Notes: generated by a model from the letters alone, not told the origin. DNA of 64,000 bases from Amycolatopsis rubida (GCF_900115345.1 NZ_FOWC01000002.1:186001-250000); one strand, 5' to 3'. Shown: positions 44,373 through 56,058, numbered from the stretch's first letter. Numbers and translations are program-made.

Positions 44373-47342
44373 ATGGACTTCGCCTACGGAATTCTCGGGC
44401 ACACTGCGATGCGGATGCACGGGAAGATGAATGAGCAGTGGGGCCAGCGGCAAACCCGGAATATTCTCGGAATCCTGCTCACCCGGCCGGGACAGCGCTT
44501 TTCCCAGGACACTCTCATCTCCTGGCTCTGGGACGACGACCTGCCGGGAAACCCGCAAGAAGCCCTGTACAAGGCGGTACACCGGCTGCGCCCCGCCCTC
44601 CGCGAAGCGGACGTGCCCGCCGCGGTCGCCCGGTCCGGCGACGGCTACCTGGTCGACCTCGACGAGAGCCTCGTGGATGTCGCGGCCTTTCGGAAAACAA
44701 TGCGGAAAGCACACGCCGCGGCGAGTTCCGGCGACCATGAAGCGGCGTATGAATCCGCCGCTTCCGCGCTTTCCTGGTGGCGCGATGAACCACTGCCGGA
44801 GCTCCGCACCGAACGCGCGGAAAATTGGCGCGAGGACCGAAGAAAGTCCATGTTGCTTCCCGCGCGAGAATTCCTGGCGAGCCAATTGCTGGCGCTCGGC
44901 CGTCCCGACGAGGCCGCGGGATGGATGCAGGAGCTGGCCCCCGAGCACGCCAGCCGCCTGGCTTTCGTCAAGCTCCAGCTCCAGATCTACTACGCGCTCG
45001 GGCAGTCCGAGCAGGCACAGGCCCACTACCTCGACGCGCACCGGCGATTCCGCGACGTCGCGGACGACACTGCCGCGGCCGTGCTGCGCGCCTTCCACGA
45101 CGACCTCCGGGCCCGCCACGAAAATCCGCCCGCCGCCCCGGTGCGCCGAGCCGCGCCGCCGTCCCATCCGCTTCCCCGCGATCTCCGCGGGTTCATCAGC
45201 CGCACCCGCGCACTCGACACGCTGGACCAGTGGCTCCGGCCCGGCTCGTCGACCCGTTCGCCCGCCGTCGTGCTCAGCGGCCCGCCCGGAATCGGGAAGA
45301 CGAGCCTCGCGGTCCACTGGGCGCACCGGGCCGCGGACTGGTTCCCGGGCGGAACGATCTACCTCGACCTGCACGGTTTCGGTCCGGCACCGCGCCTCGA
45401 ACCGCCCGACATCGTCGACCGGCTGCTGCAGGAACTCAGCTACCCAGTCGACCACGTGGTGGACGCGACGGCCCGTGCCGCGGTCCTGCGCCAGCAGCTG
45501 ACCGACCGCGCCGTGCTCGTGATCCTGGACGACGCGGAGAACTCCGAACACGTCGACCAGTTGTTGAACGTGCTGTCCGAATGCGCGGTGATCGTCACCT
45601 CGCGCCGCCGCCTCAGCGCGCTGGTCCGAAGGCACGAACTCGCCGAACTCAGCCTCGACCGCCTCGACGACCACGACTCGCTGGAGCTGTTCGTCCGGCG
45701 CTTGCGCGGCCGCGGAGAACAGGAACCCGACGCGGCCCGCCGGATCGCGCACCTCTGCGACGGCCTGCCGCTCGCGCTCACCCTGGTCGCCGAGAGCGCC
45801 GCGCGCCGGCCGGGACTCAGCCTCAACACCATGCTCGACCAGTTGCGGGATCCGGAAATGCTGCTGAGCATCGGCGACGACGGCGACGACCAAAGCCTGC
45901 GCACGGCGTTTTCCTCGTCGTATCGCACGCTCGAACCGCCGAGCCAAGCCGTCTTCCGGCTCTTCGGCCGCCATCCCGGCGCGGAAATCCACGTAGACAC
46001 CCTGCTGTCCGCGGCCGGACGTCCCGCCGCGGAAACCCGGCGGGCGTTGGAAACCCTGGTCGCGTTGCACTTGATCGACCAGCCCGGCGACACGGACCGC
46101 TACCGCATTGTCTCCATTTTCCATCGGTACGCCCAGACGCTGAGCGATCAAGACCACGACTCGGGGCCATTACGGCGCCTGCTGTCGCATTACTGCAGCA
46201 CCGCGTACCACGCGCACCGGATGGCGCACCCGCACCGCGACCGCCCGCCGCAGCCTGATCCGGAACCTGGCATCCGCCCAACAGGGTTCAAGACGCCGGA
46301 CGCCGCGACGCGATGGTTTTTGCGCGAGCGCACGAATATCATCGCACTCACCGCGCTGGCACTGACGCATCGTCATTTCGAAATAGCGTGCATGCTCCCC
46401 CACCTCATTGCCGATACCCTTGACAAATATGGTTTTTACGACGAAATGAGCACTGGATTCGCGATCGCGGCGCGGGCCGCGCGGGCGAACCAGGATCCGC
46501 ACGCGGAAGCGTCGACCCTGAACGATCTCGGCGAACTCAATCTCACGCTCAGCAACCACACAACGGCCGAGCAAGCGCTGACCCGGGCCCGGGAACTCGC
46601 CACGGCCGACGGATCGCCCATCGGGGTGTTGACAATCAACATCAACTTCGCTCAGTTATACCGGCACACCGGATGCCCGGCCGAAGCGATCGCTCTCTTC
46701 CGCCGCTGCGTCACGCACGCGCAGCGCAACCGCGACCTGGTCCGCGAGGGAAAGGCAGAGCAGTACCTCGGCGAGACCCTCGCCGAACTCGACCAGTACG
46801 AAAAGGCGCTGCCGCACTACCACCGCGCGCTCCACCTGCGCGCACTCACCGGCGACACCGCCGGCCAGGCCACGACCTACACGACGCTCGCGGAACTCCA
46901 TCTCCGAGAGGAACAATTCGCGGTCGCCCACCGGCATTGCCGCCTGGCGCAAGCCCAGATCGCCGGCGATCTCACCGCCACGATGCGGCTGCGCACCGTG
47001 GAGGCCCGGCTCGCCGCGGCCGAACGGGACGACCGTGCCGCACTGCGGCTGTCACAGGAAGCGGTCGAACTGGCCGAACGCGCCCACAACGCGACCGGTC
47101 AGGCCCGAGCGCTGGAAGCATTCGCCGAAATTCTTTACGCACGCGGGAATCACGAAGACGCTGTCGACGCGTGGCGGCGCGCCGCAGCCTTTTACCGGGG
47201 TCGCGGCAAGGACGCCAAGGCCGACCGCGTCGAAGAACGACTGGCGGCGGCCCGGAATCCCCAGGCGATTCCGCAGGCCAGAGACGGAGAACGCACTGTC
47301 GCCATGCCTGCGCCGCGACGGTCTGCGATCTCGAACGGGTGA
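44373..47342 (+). CDS. SARP-family regulator with NB-ARC and TPR domains (AfsR-like)
   Basis: A 989-residue pathway-type activator. Residues about 1-95 form the OmpR-like DNA-binding domain (RQTRNILGILLTRPGQRFSQ, EALYKAVHRLRPAL). Residues about 100-250 are the BTAD domain. The NB-ARC ATPase follows (about 270-560) with LSGPPGIGKTSLAVHW, RAVLVILDDAENSEH, VIVTSRRRL and HLCDGLPLALTL. The remainder carries TPR repeats (about 690-960). SARPs activate secondary-metabolite genes through RNA polymerase recruitment at direct repeats near -35. No biosynthetic cluster is visible here, so the targets may be the divergent glycosyltransferase-like gene or distant loci. ATG 44373 follows GAGGGAGGGG. Confidence 0.9.
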   Translation: MDFAYGILGHTAMRMHGKMNEQWGQRQTRNILGILLTRPGQRFSQDTLISWLWDDDLPGNPQEALYKAVHRLRPALREADVPAAVARSGDGYLVDLDESLVDVAAFRKTMRKAHAAASSGDHEAAYESAASALSWWRDEPLPELRTERAENWREDRRKSMLLPAREFLASQLLALGRPDEAAGWMQELAPEHASRLAFVKLQLQIYYALGQSEQAQAHYLDAHRRFRDVADDTAAAVLRAFHDDLRARHENPPAAPVRRAAPPSHPLPRDLRGFISRTRALDTLDQWLRPGSSTRSPAVVLSGPPGIGKTSLAVHWAHRAADWFPGGTIYLDLHGFGPAPRLEPPDIVDRLLQELSYPVDHVVDATARAAVLRQQLTDRAVLVILDDAENSEHVDQLLNVLSECAVIVTSRRRLSALVRRHELAELSLDRLDDHDSLELFVRRLRGRGEQEPDAARRIAHLCDGLPLALTLVAESAARRPGLSLNTMLDQLRDPEMLLSIGDDGDDQSLRTAFSSSYRTLEPPSQAVFRLFGRHPGAEIHVDTLLSAAGRPAAETRRALETLVALHLIDQPGDTDRYRIVSIFHRYAQTLSDQDHDSGPLRRLLSHYCSTAYHAHRMAHPHRDRPPQPDPEPGIRPTGFKTPDAATRWFLRERTNIIALTALALTHRHFEIACMLPHLIADTLDKYGFYDEMSTGFAIAARAARANQDPHAEASTLNDLGELNLTLSNHTTAEQALTRARELATADGSPIGVLTININFAQLYRHTGCPAEAIALFRRCVTHAQRNRDLVREGKAEQYLGETLAELDQYEKALPHYHRALHLRALTGDTAGQATTYTTLAELHLREEQFAVAHRHCRLAQAQIAGDLTATMRLRTVEARLAAAERDDRAALRLSQEAVELAERAHNATGQARALEAFAEILYARGNHEDAVDAWRRAAAFYRGRGKDAKADRVEERLAAARNPQAIPQARDGERTVAMPAPRRSAISNG

Positions 47343-47475
47343 CACACCAGGGGGTGCCTAGCCAGGTCACCCGTCCTTACGACAAGATGCCCCTGCCGAG
47401 ACTGTCTCACCCGGCAGACAGCCACACAGAGTAAACCTCTTCGGGGGCTAGCACCGGAACCCCAGACAGCTCGGT

Positions 47476-47506
47476 TGCTGCGTCATACATGTTACGCAGC
47501 ATGTAT
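47476..47506. promoter_or_regulatory. Two overlapping inverted repeats before the peptide ORF
   Basis: TGCTGCGT (47476-47483) pairs perfectly with ACGCAGCA (47494-47501). ATACATG (47485-47491) pairs perfectly with CATGTAT (47500-47506). The two share bases and are mutually exclusive as RNA stems. They lie 28-58 bases before the TTG of the 28-residue peptide. They could be nested operators or a switchable leader. Confidence 0.65.
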
Positions 47507-47533
47507 CACTAGCACATTCACGAGGAGCTCGAC

Positions 47534-47620
47534 TTGTCTTTTGCAGTCGCATCATTCGCCGACTATGCCCCGTGGTTCGCCATTGCCGCAGGAGCGCTTT
47601 CGGCATGGTGGCGTTGCTAA
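47534..47620 (+). CDS. Candidate 28-residue hydrophobic peptide
   Basis: TTG 47534 follows GAGGAG with a six-base spacer. It opens a 28-codon ORF beginning LSFAVASFADYAPWF and ending GALSAWWRC, then TAA. The peptide is hydrophobic, rich in Ala, Phe and Trp, with one Tyr and one C-terminal Cys. No known family was recognised. Context supports it as a real gene: an optimal ribosome-binding site, two inverted repeats upstream and a SARP regulator immediately before. It could be a signalling peptide, a RiPP precursor without local maturation genes, a membrane microprotein or a toxin of a type I system. None of these is shown. Confidence 0.5.
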   Translation: MSFAVASFADYAPWFAIAAGALSAWWRC

Positions 47621-47654
47621 TTCGCCACTGAATCCGGCGCTGGCGCTGCCAAAA

Positions 47655-47852
47655 CTACGTTTTCCGCAGCCGCAACGCCAGCGTCGGGCAAGCCGCAGCC
47701 GCCCGCCGAGCCTCGGCCAGCAGCGATTCGGGCACCGCTTCCCCGGGTACCACCGGGTAGCCCCATTCGTCCACAGTGATCAGTTCCGGCAGGACGTCCG
47801 CGCACAAGCCGTGGGCACGGCAGGCGATCGGGTCGACCGTCACGCGGTTCAT
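47655..47852 (-). CDS. [3Fe-4S]-type ferredoxin
   Basis: A 65-residue acidic ferredoxin with the three-cysteine pattern C11-x2-H-G-x2-C17 ... C55-P, typical of single-cluster [3Fe-4S] ferredoxins that feed actinomycete P450s or reductases. ATG 47852 overlaps the stop of the NuoF-like gene (ATGA). It is the last gene of a five-gene minus-strand redox operon and probably exchanges electrons with the NuoF-like protein. Confidence 0.88.
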   Translation of the reverse strand: MNRVTVDPIACRAHGLCADVLPELITVDEWGYPVVPGEAVPESLLAEARRAAAACPTLALRLRKT

Positions 47853-48955
47853 GCCGCACCCGCCGTGCTCCGGCACGAGCCGACAGTGAGGTGCGCACGG
47901 ACGTCGGCGGCGAAGACTCGCAATGCGCTCGCGGCCAGGCGGACGGCTCCGTCCGGGTGGGCGCACGCGCCCCGCCCGCCGAGGAGCGGGAGGCGGCGGG
48001 CCAGCCGGCCGGTTGCGTCCCGGCCGGACAGCAGATCGGCGAAGTCCGCGGCGAGGGCGGGAAGCCCGAACATGCACGGTCCGCATTGGCGGGCCGATTC
48101 CCCCGCCAGGGTAAAGAGAATATTCCGAGTCAGCTCGAGGCCGCAGTTCGGTTCCGGGAGCAGGTGGAGCGAGGACAAGCCCGGTTCACGGCCGAGGGGC
48201 AACGGGTCGGCCAAGGCACGAGGCATCCACGTGCCGCCGTAGCCGCCGATCAGGACTGCCTGTGCGGCAACGGATCCGCCGGCTCGGGCGAGGATCGCGG
48301 AAACCGGGGTGCCGGCCGGGACTTCCAGCACACCGGGGCGGGCGACGGCTCCGGTGACGGTGACCAGGTCAGTGTGGACAGAGCGGTCCGCCCCGGTTCG
48401 GGCGACGATCGCGAAGCGGGCCAAGGTTTCGACATTCTGGACCAGCGTCGGGCGTCCACGCAGGCCGCGTTCGGCTGGGCGGGGGAACTTGCCGGTCGGG
48501 CGGGCGTCGCCGGTGGCCAGGAAATGCACCAGCGCGGTTTCTTCGCTGGCGACGTATCGGGGCGGGACTGCGACGAGCTTCACCGGCACTGCGTCACGAC
48601 GTTCGGTTAAAGCGGCCATTGCGCTTCGGTTTCCCTCGTGCAGGCAGAGATAAGCCTCGGTAGCGCCGACGGCGCGAGCGGCGACCTGGATACCGTCCAG
48701 CACCAGGTGCGGTGCGAGCTCCAAGAGGGCGCGATCTTTGCTGCTGAAGGGATCGCTCTCGCAACCGTTGGCGACCACAATGGACCGTCCCGGCGCGACA
48801 GAGCGCAGTTTCGCCGCAGCGGGAAACCCGGCACCGCCTCGGCCGCGGATACCGGCGGCGTCGATCGCGTGGATCAAGGAGCCGCGGTCCAAAGCAGGGA
48901 GTCCACCATGGACGGACAGGTGGCCGGCAAGATCGTTACGGTGCAGCGGAAGCAC
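47849..48955 (-). CDS. NuoF-like FMN/iron-sulphur protein
   Basis: A 368-residue homologue of the NADH-binding subunit of complex I (NuoF/RnfC group). AIDAAGIRGRGGAGFPAAAK and NGCESDPFSSKDRALLELAP match the NADH/FMN-binding loops, VTGAVARPGVLEVPAGTPVS is the SLBB domain, and ESARQCGPCMFG with GRGACAHPDG holds the cluster ligands. The first Cys of the usual ESCGxCxPC is Ala, leaving three candidate ligands. It probably takes electrons from NAD(P)H or ferredoxin and passes them to the membrane cytochrome. GTG 48955 starts three bases after the upstream stop; its own stop overlaps the ferredoxin start. Confidence 0.85.
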   Translation of the reverse strand: MLPLHRNDLAGHLSVHGGLPALDRGSLIHAIDAAGIRGRGGAGFPAAAKLRSVAPGRSIVVANGCESDPFSSKDRALLELAPHLVLDGIQVAARAVGATEAYLCLHEGNRSAMAALTERRDAVPVKLVAVPPRYVASEETALVHFLATGDARPTGKFPRPAERGLRGRPTLVQNVETLARFAIVARTGADRSVHTDLVTVTGAVARPGVLEVPAGTPVSAILARAGGSVAAQAVLIGGYGGTWMPRALADPLPLGREPGLSSLHLLPEPNCGLELTRNILFTLAGESARQCGPCMFGLPALAADFADLLSGRDATGRLARRLPLLGGRGACAHPDGAVRLAASALRVFAADVRAHLTVGSCRSTAGAA

Positions 48956-48958
48956 GAG

Positions 48959-49522
48959 TCACCTCTGAAGGGGAGAGAGGCGGCGGGCCTCGGTGTCGGG
49001 GCTAGTACTGCCGAACCGCACGCTCGCGGCAGCCACGACGGCGAGCAGGCAAACGATGTCGAGCGCGATGAGCAGCGGGCGGGCGCTGTCGGAAGCGACC
49101 AGGCCGACGCTGTGCGCGAGCGCGACCGGCCAGCACAGGTAGGCGAGCCAGTGCACGGCGCGCCACAACCGCGGCGGGATGCGGGTTCGGAGCAGACTTG
49201 TCACGACAATGGCGAGCAGCAGATCCACGGCTACCGCACCGATGCCGATCCAGAACGGTTCGTAGCCCGAGACGAACGGAACGACGACAGAGAGCCAGCT
49301 GAGGTCCACATAGCCGTCGACGACCGCGAAGACGATGTGGGCGCCCAGAAAGACGAGGGTGGCCAAGGCGAGGTTCCGGTGCAGGTCCGCGAGGGCGAAC
49401 CGGGGCCAGCGCCGGGTCGCGAACCGGCCGGAGTTGAGGAAACCGAGCACCACCACAGCCGTCGAGAACACCAGCGAGACGATTCCGGTGGCACGGCTGA
49501 AGTACCAGAGCGCGGAACTCAC
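48959..49522 (-). CDS. Ferric reductase-like haem b membrane protein
   Basis: A 187-residue integral membrane protein with about six helices. Two helices each carry a His pair, LHRNLALATLVFLGAHIV and RAVHWLAYLCWPVALAHS, consistent with a di-haem b cytochrome of the ferric reductase / YedZ type. It probably carries electrons across the membrane to an outside acceptor. GTG 49522 overlaps the ApbE stop (GTGA). The absence of a flavin/NADPH domain means it relies on the NuoF-like protein encoded next. Confidence 0.85.
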   Translation of the reverse strand: MSSALWYFSRATGIVSLVFSTAVVVLGFLNSGRFATRRWPRFALADLHRNLALATLVFLGAHIVFAVVDGYVDLSWLSVVVPFVSGYEPFWIGIGAVAVDLLLAIVVTSLLRTRIPPRLWRAVHWLAYLCWPVALAHSVGLVASDSARPLLIALDIVCLLAVVAAASVRFGSTSPDTEARRLSPLQR

Positions 49523-50445
49523 GACGCACGCTCCCGACTGTCCCCCGGCCAACCGGCGGTAGTCCGGACGGCGCCGCGCGAACTCACCAGTCGCGCGGGC
49601 AATCCCCGCGACCTCAGCCAGTCCAACGCGGCAACACCCAGCACCACCGACGCCGTGCTCGCGGTGTTGGCGTCCACACAGGACTCGGCTGCTACCGATA
49701 CTGTCCGCCAGCACGGATCCGCCGATTCGCCCGTGCGCGGGTCGACGATGTGGTGCACCACGCGACCGCCGCGCCGCCAGGTTCGCCGGGCGACGCCGGA
49801 GGTCGCCAGGCCGCCGCTGGTGAGCGTGACCGTCGTGTCCGGACGGGCGACCGCGTCAGCGTGGTCGTCGCCGATCGCTATCCGCCAGCCGCCTTCCGGA
49901 GCGGGGCCAGCCACAGCCAGGTCGCCACCGAGGTTCACCAGCACGCCGCAGCCGGCGCGGTGGGCGATTTCGGCGGCAGTCCGGTCCGCGGCAAACGCTT
50001 TCGCGGTCGCGCCCAGGTCCAGCGTCACACCGCGCGGCAGCACGACAATCCGGCGAGCCGGTTCGAACAACACCCAATGCGAACCCGGCGCGGGGACCGG
50101 CGCCGCAGCGGGGCCGTCGGTGATCTCGGCGAAATCCCGGTCGTAACCGAGTGCTGCCATCGAACCGCCGACTGTCGGATCGACCAAACCGCCGCTCAGC
50201 CACGAGGCCCGCAACGCAGCCGACAGCGCGTCGGCCAGCAGCGGGCTCACCTCCACCGCCCGGCCCGCGGCGCGATGGAGGGCCGAAATTTCCGAATCCG
50301 TCCGGAAACGACTGCTTGCCCGATCGAGTTCGGCGAGCCGCGTCCGCAGCAGCGCGGCCGCCGGGCCGAGCGCGGCCTCCTCGGTGACGAGCACCCGTGC
50401 GGTCGTGCCGAGCGCGGGAAACGCCGCCGAATACGGTCCGGTCAC
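49519..50445 (-). CDS. apbE: ApbE, FAD:protein FMN transferase
   Basis: A 308-residue ApbE-family enzyme that attaches FMN covalently to Thr or Ser of a target, using FAD and Mg2+. Segments include LDRASSRFRTDSEISALHR, GVTLDLGATAKAFAADRTA (FAD site) and VNLGGDLAVAG, plus VVHHIVDPRTGESAD with the conserved HxxDPxTG metal motif. No lipoprotein signal is evident, unlike many ApbE proteins. It lies in a redox operon between a small membrane protein and a haem b membrane protein. Its FMN acceptor is not obvious: no canonical FMN-binding domain is present in the operon. Confidence 0.92.
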   Translation of the reverse strand: MTGPYSAAFPALGTTARVLVTEEAALGPAAALLRTRLAELDRASSRFRTDSEISALHRAAGRAVEVSPLLADALSAALRASWLSGGLVDPTVGGSMAALGYDRDFAEITDGPAAAPVPAPGSHWVLFEPARRIVVLPRGVTLDLGATAKAFAADRTAAEIAHRAGCGVLVNLGGDLAVAGPAPEGGWRIAIGDDHADAVARPDTTVTLTSGGLATSGVARRTWRRGGRVVHHIVDPRTGESADPCWRTVSVAAESCVDANTASTASVVLGVAALDWLRSRGLPARLVSSRGAVRTTAGWPGDSRERAS

Positions 50446-50705
50446 GACGCGCCCGATCCGGTGTGTGCGTGGCCGGAGCCGGATCCGGGATCCTGCGCGG
50501 GCGCCTGCAACTGGTCCTGTCCCGAGGTGCTGGATCCGGTAGCCGAGCCAGTCCCGCTGGTGGACGGCGAAGCGGCCGCCGTCAGCCCGTATCCGATGCC
50601 GCCTGCCGCCGCGACTCCGAGCACTGCGGCGACCGCCGTGACGACCGCGGTCCGGTGCCGGACGCGTGCCCGTTCCTCTTGCCTTCTCCTGATGTCCGGG
50701 TCCAT
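50442..50705 (-). CDS. Small single-pass membrane protein of the redox operon
   Basis: An 87-residue protein with a basic cytoplasmic start (MDPDIRRRQEERARVRHR), one membrane helix (about 20-43, TAVVTAVAAVLGVAAAGGIG) and a Ser/Thr/Gly-rich outside tail (PSTSGTGSATGSSTSGQ) ending in a His-containing segment. Its stop overlaps the ApbE start. The tail could be a spacer, a flavinylation target or a metal-binding tether; it lacks the canonical GAT-type ApbE motif. ATG 50705 is preferred over an upstream start because of the charged N-terminus. Confidence 0.65.
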   Translation of the reverse strand: MDPDIRRRQEERARVRHRTAVVTAVAAVLGVAAAGGIGYGLTAAASPSTSGTGSATGSSTSGQDQLQAPAQDPGSGSGHAHTGSGAS

Positions 50706-50809
50706 GCCGGGCGTCCTCTCCGGTGGTGGGAACACCCAGTCTCAGCCGCGAATCTATGAGTCCGCTGGGAACGACCTGTCAGTTTGCTTCCAGTGACTAC
50801 ACTCCGCGC

Positions 50810-53846
<3,037 letters not shown>

Positions 53847-53862
53847 GGCTTTTCTCCCGCGG

Positions 53863-53892
53863 ATGCCCGCGCCGGATCACCGGCGCGGGCAT
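53863..53892 (+). terminator. Intrinsic terminator of argG
   Basis: ATGCCCGCGCCGG (53863-53875) pairs perfectly with CCGGCGCGGGCAT (53880-53892) around loop ATCA, followed by TCTCTTAT. A 13-bp stem plus a T-rich tail makes this the clearest rho-independent terminator in the window. Confidence 0.9.
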
Positions 53893-53964
53893 TCTCTTAT
53901 ACCAGCGTCCGCACCCCGCTAACGTCTCTATGCCCGGGTGGCGGCTCCCGGATAACGTGGCTGC

Positions 53965-55566
53965 GTGACCCCGATTTTTCAGCTGTCCGCCGACCACGTC
54001 ACGGCTGAGGCAGCGCTCGACCCGATCGCCGCGACCCTGGACGGCGTAACCACCGACGCGACCGCGCTCACCGACCTCACCCCGGACGGTTTCGCGGCCC
54101 GCGCCGAGCTGGCCCGCCGCACGCTCGCCGCTCTCGCGGGGCTGTCCCCCGAGTCCCGCACGGACCGGATCGCGGCCGCGAATCTGCGGGACAGTCTCGA
54201 AGCTCAGCTGGCCTGGCACGAGCTGGACGAGCCGTTCCGCCAGGTCCAGGCACATTTCGGCACGCTGAGTTCGATCGCCGATTCGGTCCGGCTGCTGCCG
54301 CGCCGCGACGCGGACGACTGGCACGTCCTCGCGGTCCGGATGACCGGCGTCGAAACGATGCTCGCCGGCTGGCAGAAGACGCTGCAGGCCGGTCTCGACC
54401 GCGGTCTGCGCGCGGCCCGGCGGCAGGCGCTGGAGACGGCGGCTCAGGCCGAACGCTACGCCGGTGTCCACAATGCCCTCGTCGAGGAGTACGGCGACGG
54501 ACCGCGGGCCGGCGAACTGCGCGCCGGGGCCGACGCCGCCCATCGCGGCTACGCGGCGCTCGCCCGGTTCCTGCGCGAGGATTACGCCCCGCACGCCACC
54601 GAAACCGACGGCGTCGGCGCGGAACGCTACGCCGTCGCGGCCCGGCTTTCCCTCGGCGCGGACCTCGATCTCGCCGAGGCTTACGAATGGGGCTGGGCGG
54701 AACTTCAGCGCATCGAAACGGAAATCGCCGCCGAGGTCGCGAAAATCCGGCCCGGCGCGAGCGTGGCGGAAGTCCTTGCGCTGCTGGACAAAGAATGCGC
54801 GGTGAACGGCGAAGAGTCCTATTTGGACTGGCTGCGCGCGGCGCATGACCGTGCACTGGAAGCGGCGAGCGAGCACTTCGACATCCCGGAACCGTTGCGC
54901 GCCTTGGACGTCGTACTCGCGTACGGCTCCGCGTCGGGTTCGCCGTACTACACCGGACCCGCCGAAGACGGCACCCGCCCCGGCCGCACGTGGTGGCCGC
55001 TGGGCGGACGGGAGCGCTTCGCGACCTGGTCCGAGCTGACGACGGTGTTCCACGAAGGCGTTCCCGGACACCATCTGCAGATCGGCGTCGCGGGCCTGGC
55101 CGGCGACTCGGTGAGCCGCTACGCACGCGTCCATTCAGTGAGCGGCCACGCGGAAGGCTGGGCGCTGTATGCCGAACGCCTCGCCGACGAACTGGGCTGG
55201 TTCTCCGAACGCGGCACGCGACTCGGCATGCTCGCCGGTTCGGCGCTGCGGGCCGCGCGCGTCGTGATCGACCTCGGCTCGCACCTCGACCTGCCGCTGC
55301 CGGACGGTTCCCGCTGGGACTTCGACACCGCGTGCCGGTTCCTGCACGAGCGCGGATTGGCCGCCGAACACCGGGTACACGCCGAAATCGTGCGCTACCT
55401 CGGCTGGCCGGGCCAGGCGATCTCGTACAAGATCGGCGAACGCGCGTGGCTCCGGGCGCGTGCCGAAGCCGCCGCCAAACCCGGGTTCACGTTGCGCCAG
55501 TGGCACGAGGACGCGCTGGCTGTCGGCCCGGTCGGGCTCGCGGCGCTGCAGGACGCGCTGTCGTGA
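53965..55566 (+). CDS. DUF885 family metallopeptidase-like protein
   Basis: A 533-residue mostly helical DUF885 protein. The zinc-peptidase-like signature H363-E-G-V-P-G-H-H370 occurs in TTVFHEGVPGHHLQ, and SGHAEGWALYAERLADELGW lies about 45 residues later, as in M2/M3-like gluzincins. LDVVLAYGSASGSPYYTGPA precedes the site. No signal peptide is present, so it is probably a cytoplasmic peptidase; the substrate is unknown. GTG 53965 has TAACGT six bases upstream, hinting at a leaderless transcript. Its stop codon lies within a copy of the dispersed hairpin repeat. Confidence 0.88.
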   Translation: MTPIFQLSADHVTAEAALDPIAATLDGVTTDATALTDLTPDGFAARAELARRTLAALAGLSPESRTDRIAAANLRDSLEAQLAWHELDEPFRQVQAHFGTLSSIADSVRLLPRRDADDWHVLAVRMTGVETMLAGWQKTLQAGLDRGLRAARRQALETAAQAERYAGVHNALVEEYGDGPRAGELRAGADAAHRGYAALARFLREDYAPHATETDGVGAERYAVAARLSLGADLDLAEAYEWGWAELQRIETEIAAEVAKIRPGASVAEVLALLDKECAVNGEESYLDWLRAAHDRALEAASEHFDIPEPLRALDVVLAYGSASGSPYYTGPAEDGTRPGRTWWPLGGRERFATWSELTTVFHEGVPGHHLQIGVAGLAGDSVSRYARVHSVSGHAEGWALYAERLADELGWFSERGTRLGMLAGSALRAARVVIDLGSHLDLPLPDGSRWDFDTACRFLHERGLAAEHRVHAEIVRYLGWPGQAISYKIGERAWLRARAEAAAKPGFTLRQWHEDALAVGPVGLAALQDALS

Positions 55567-55608
55567 GTGTTCATCGCGGTGAGCACCGGGATTGCCACTC
55601 ACGAGGCC
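55561..55608. repeat. Dispersed hairpin element, diverged copy
   Basis: TCGTGAGTG at 55561 and GGGATTGCCACTCACGAGG ending near 55607 form a diverged copy of the CTCGTGAGTGGC hairpin. It overlaps the DUF885 stop and lies seven bases from the stop of the convergent Fur-family gene, so it would serve both as 3' structure. Confidence 0.6.
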
Positions 55609-55614
55609 CCAGCG

Positions 55615-56037
55615 TCAAGCCTCAGCCTCGCACTCCGCGCACATCCCCCACCACGTGACCTCCGCCTGGTCCACCCGGAACCCGGGCACCGGACCGGGCT
55701 CAAGACACGGTGCCGCACCGACCGCGCACGGCACGTCCTGGATCCGGCCGCAGCCGCGGCAGACCAGGTGGTGGTGGTTGTCGTGGGTTTCGAGTTCGAA
55801 CCGCGCGGGCGAGCCGGCCGGTTCGAGCGGGCGCAGCAGGCGGGCGCCGACGAGGTCGTCGAGCACGTTGTAAAGGCCTTGCCTGGACAACGCGCCGACG
55901 GCCCCGTCGGCGTCGAGCACCGTCGCGATTTCCGCCGCCGTGACGTGCGGGGTCCGCGCGACCGCGGCCAGCACCGCACGCCGTTGCGGCGTGTTGCGCA
56001 GGCCCTTGTCGCGCAGACGCGTCCCGAACTCGTCCAT
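55615..56037 (-). CDS. Fur-family metal/peroxide regulator (FurA-like)
   Basis: A 140-residue Fur-family protein. The winged helix is RNTPQRRAVLAAVARTPHVTA and LSRQGLYNVLDDLV (about 10-60). The dimerisation domain contains HDNHHHLVCRGCGRIQDV (HHH metal site plus CxxC) and a second pair GMCAECE at the C-terminus. The set of ligands suits the FurA/CatR or PerR-like group, which senses peroxide through metal-catalysed oxidation. No catalase gene is adjacent. It is divergent from another Fur-family gene; both flank matching TTGA-N5-TCAA sites. Confidence 0.88.
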   Translation of the reverse strand: MDEFGTRLRDKGLRNTPQRRAVLAAVARTPHVTAAEIATVLDADGAVGALSRQGLYNVLDDLVGARLLRPLEPAGSPARFELETHDNHHHLVCRGCGRIQDVPCAVGAAPCLEPGPVPGFRVDQAEVTWWGMCAECEAEA

Positions 56038-56058
56038 GGCCGGATCGTACCCCCAGAC

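Noticed and set aside
43629-46157. 842-codon minus-strand ORF
   Set aside because: Shadow of the SARP gene; no domain and no start signal, while the plus strand has complete domains.
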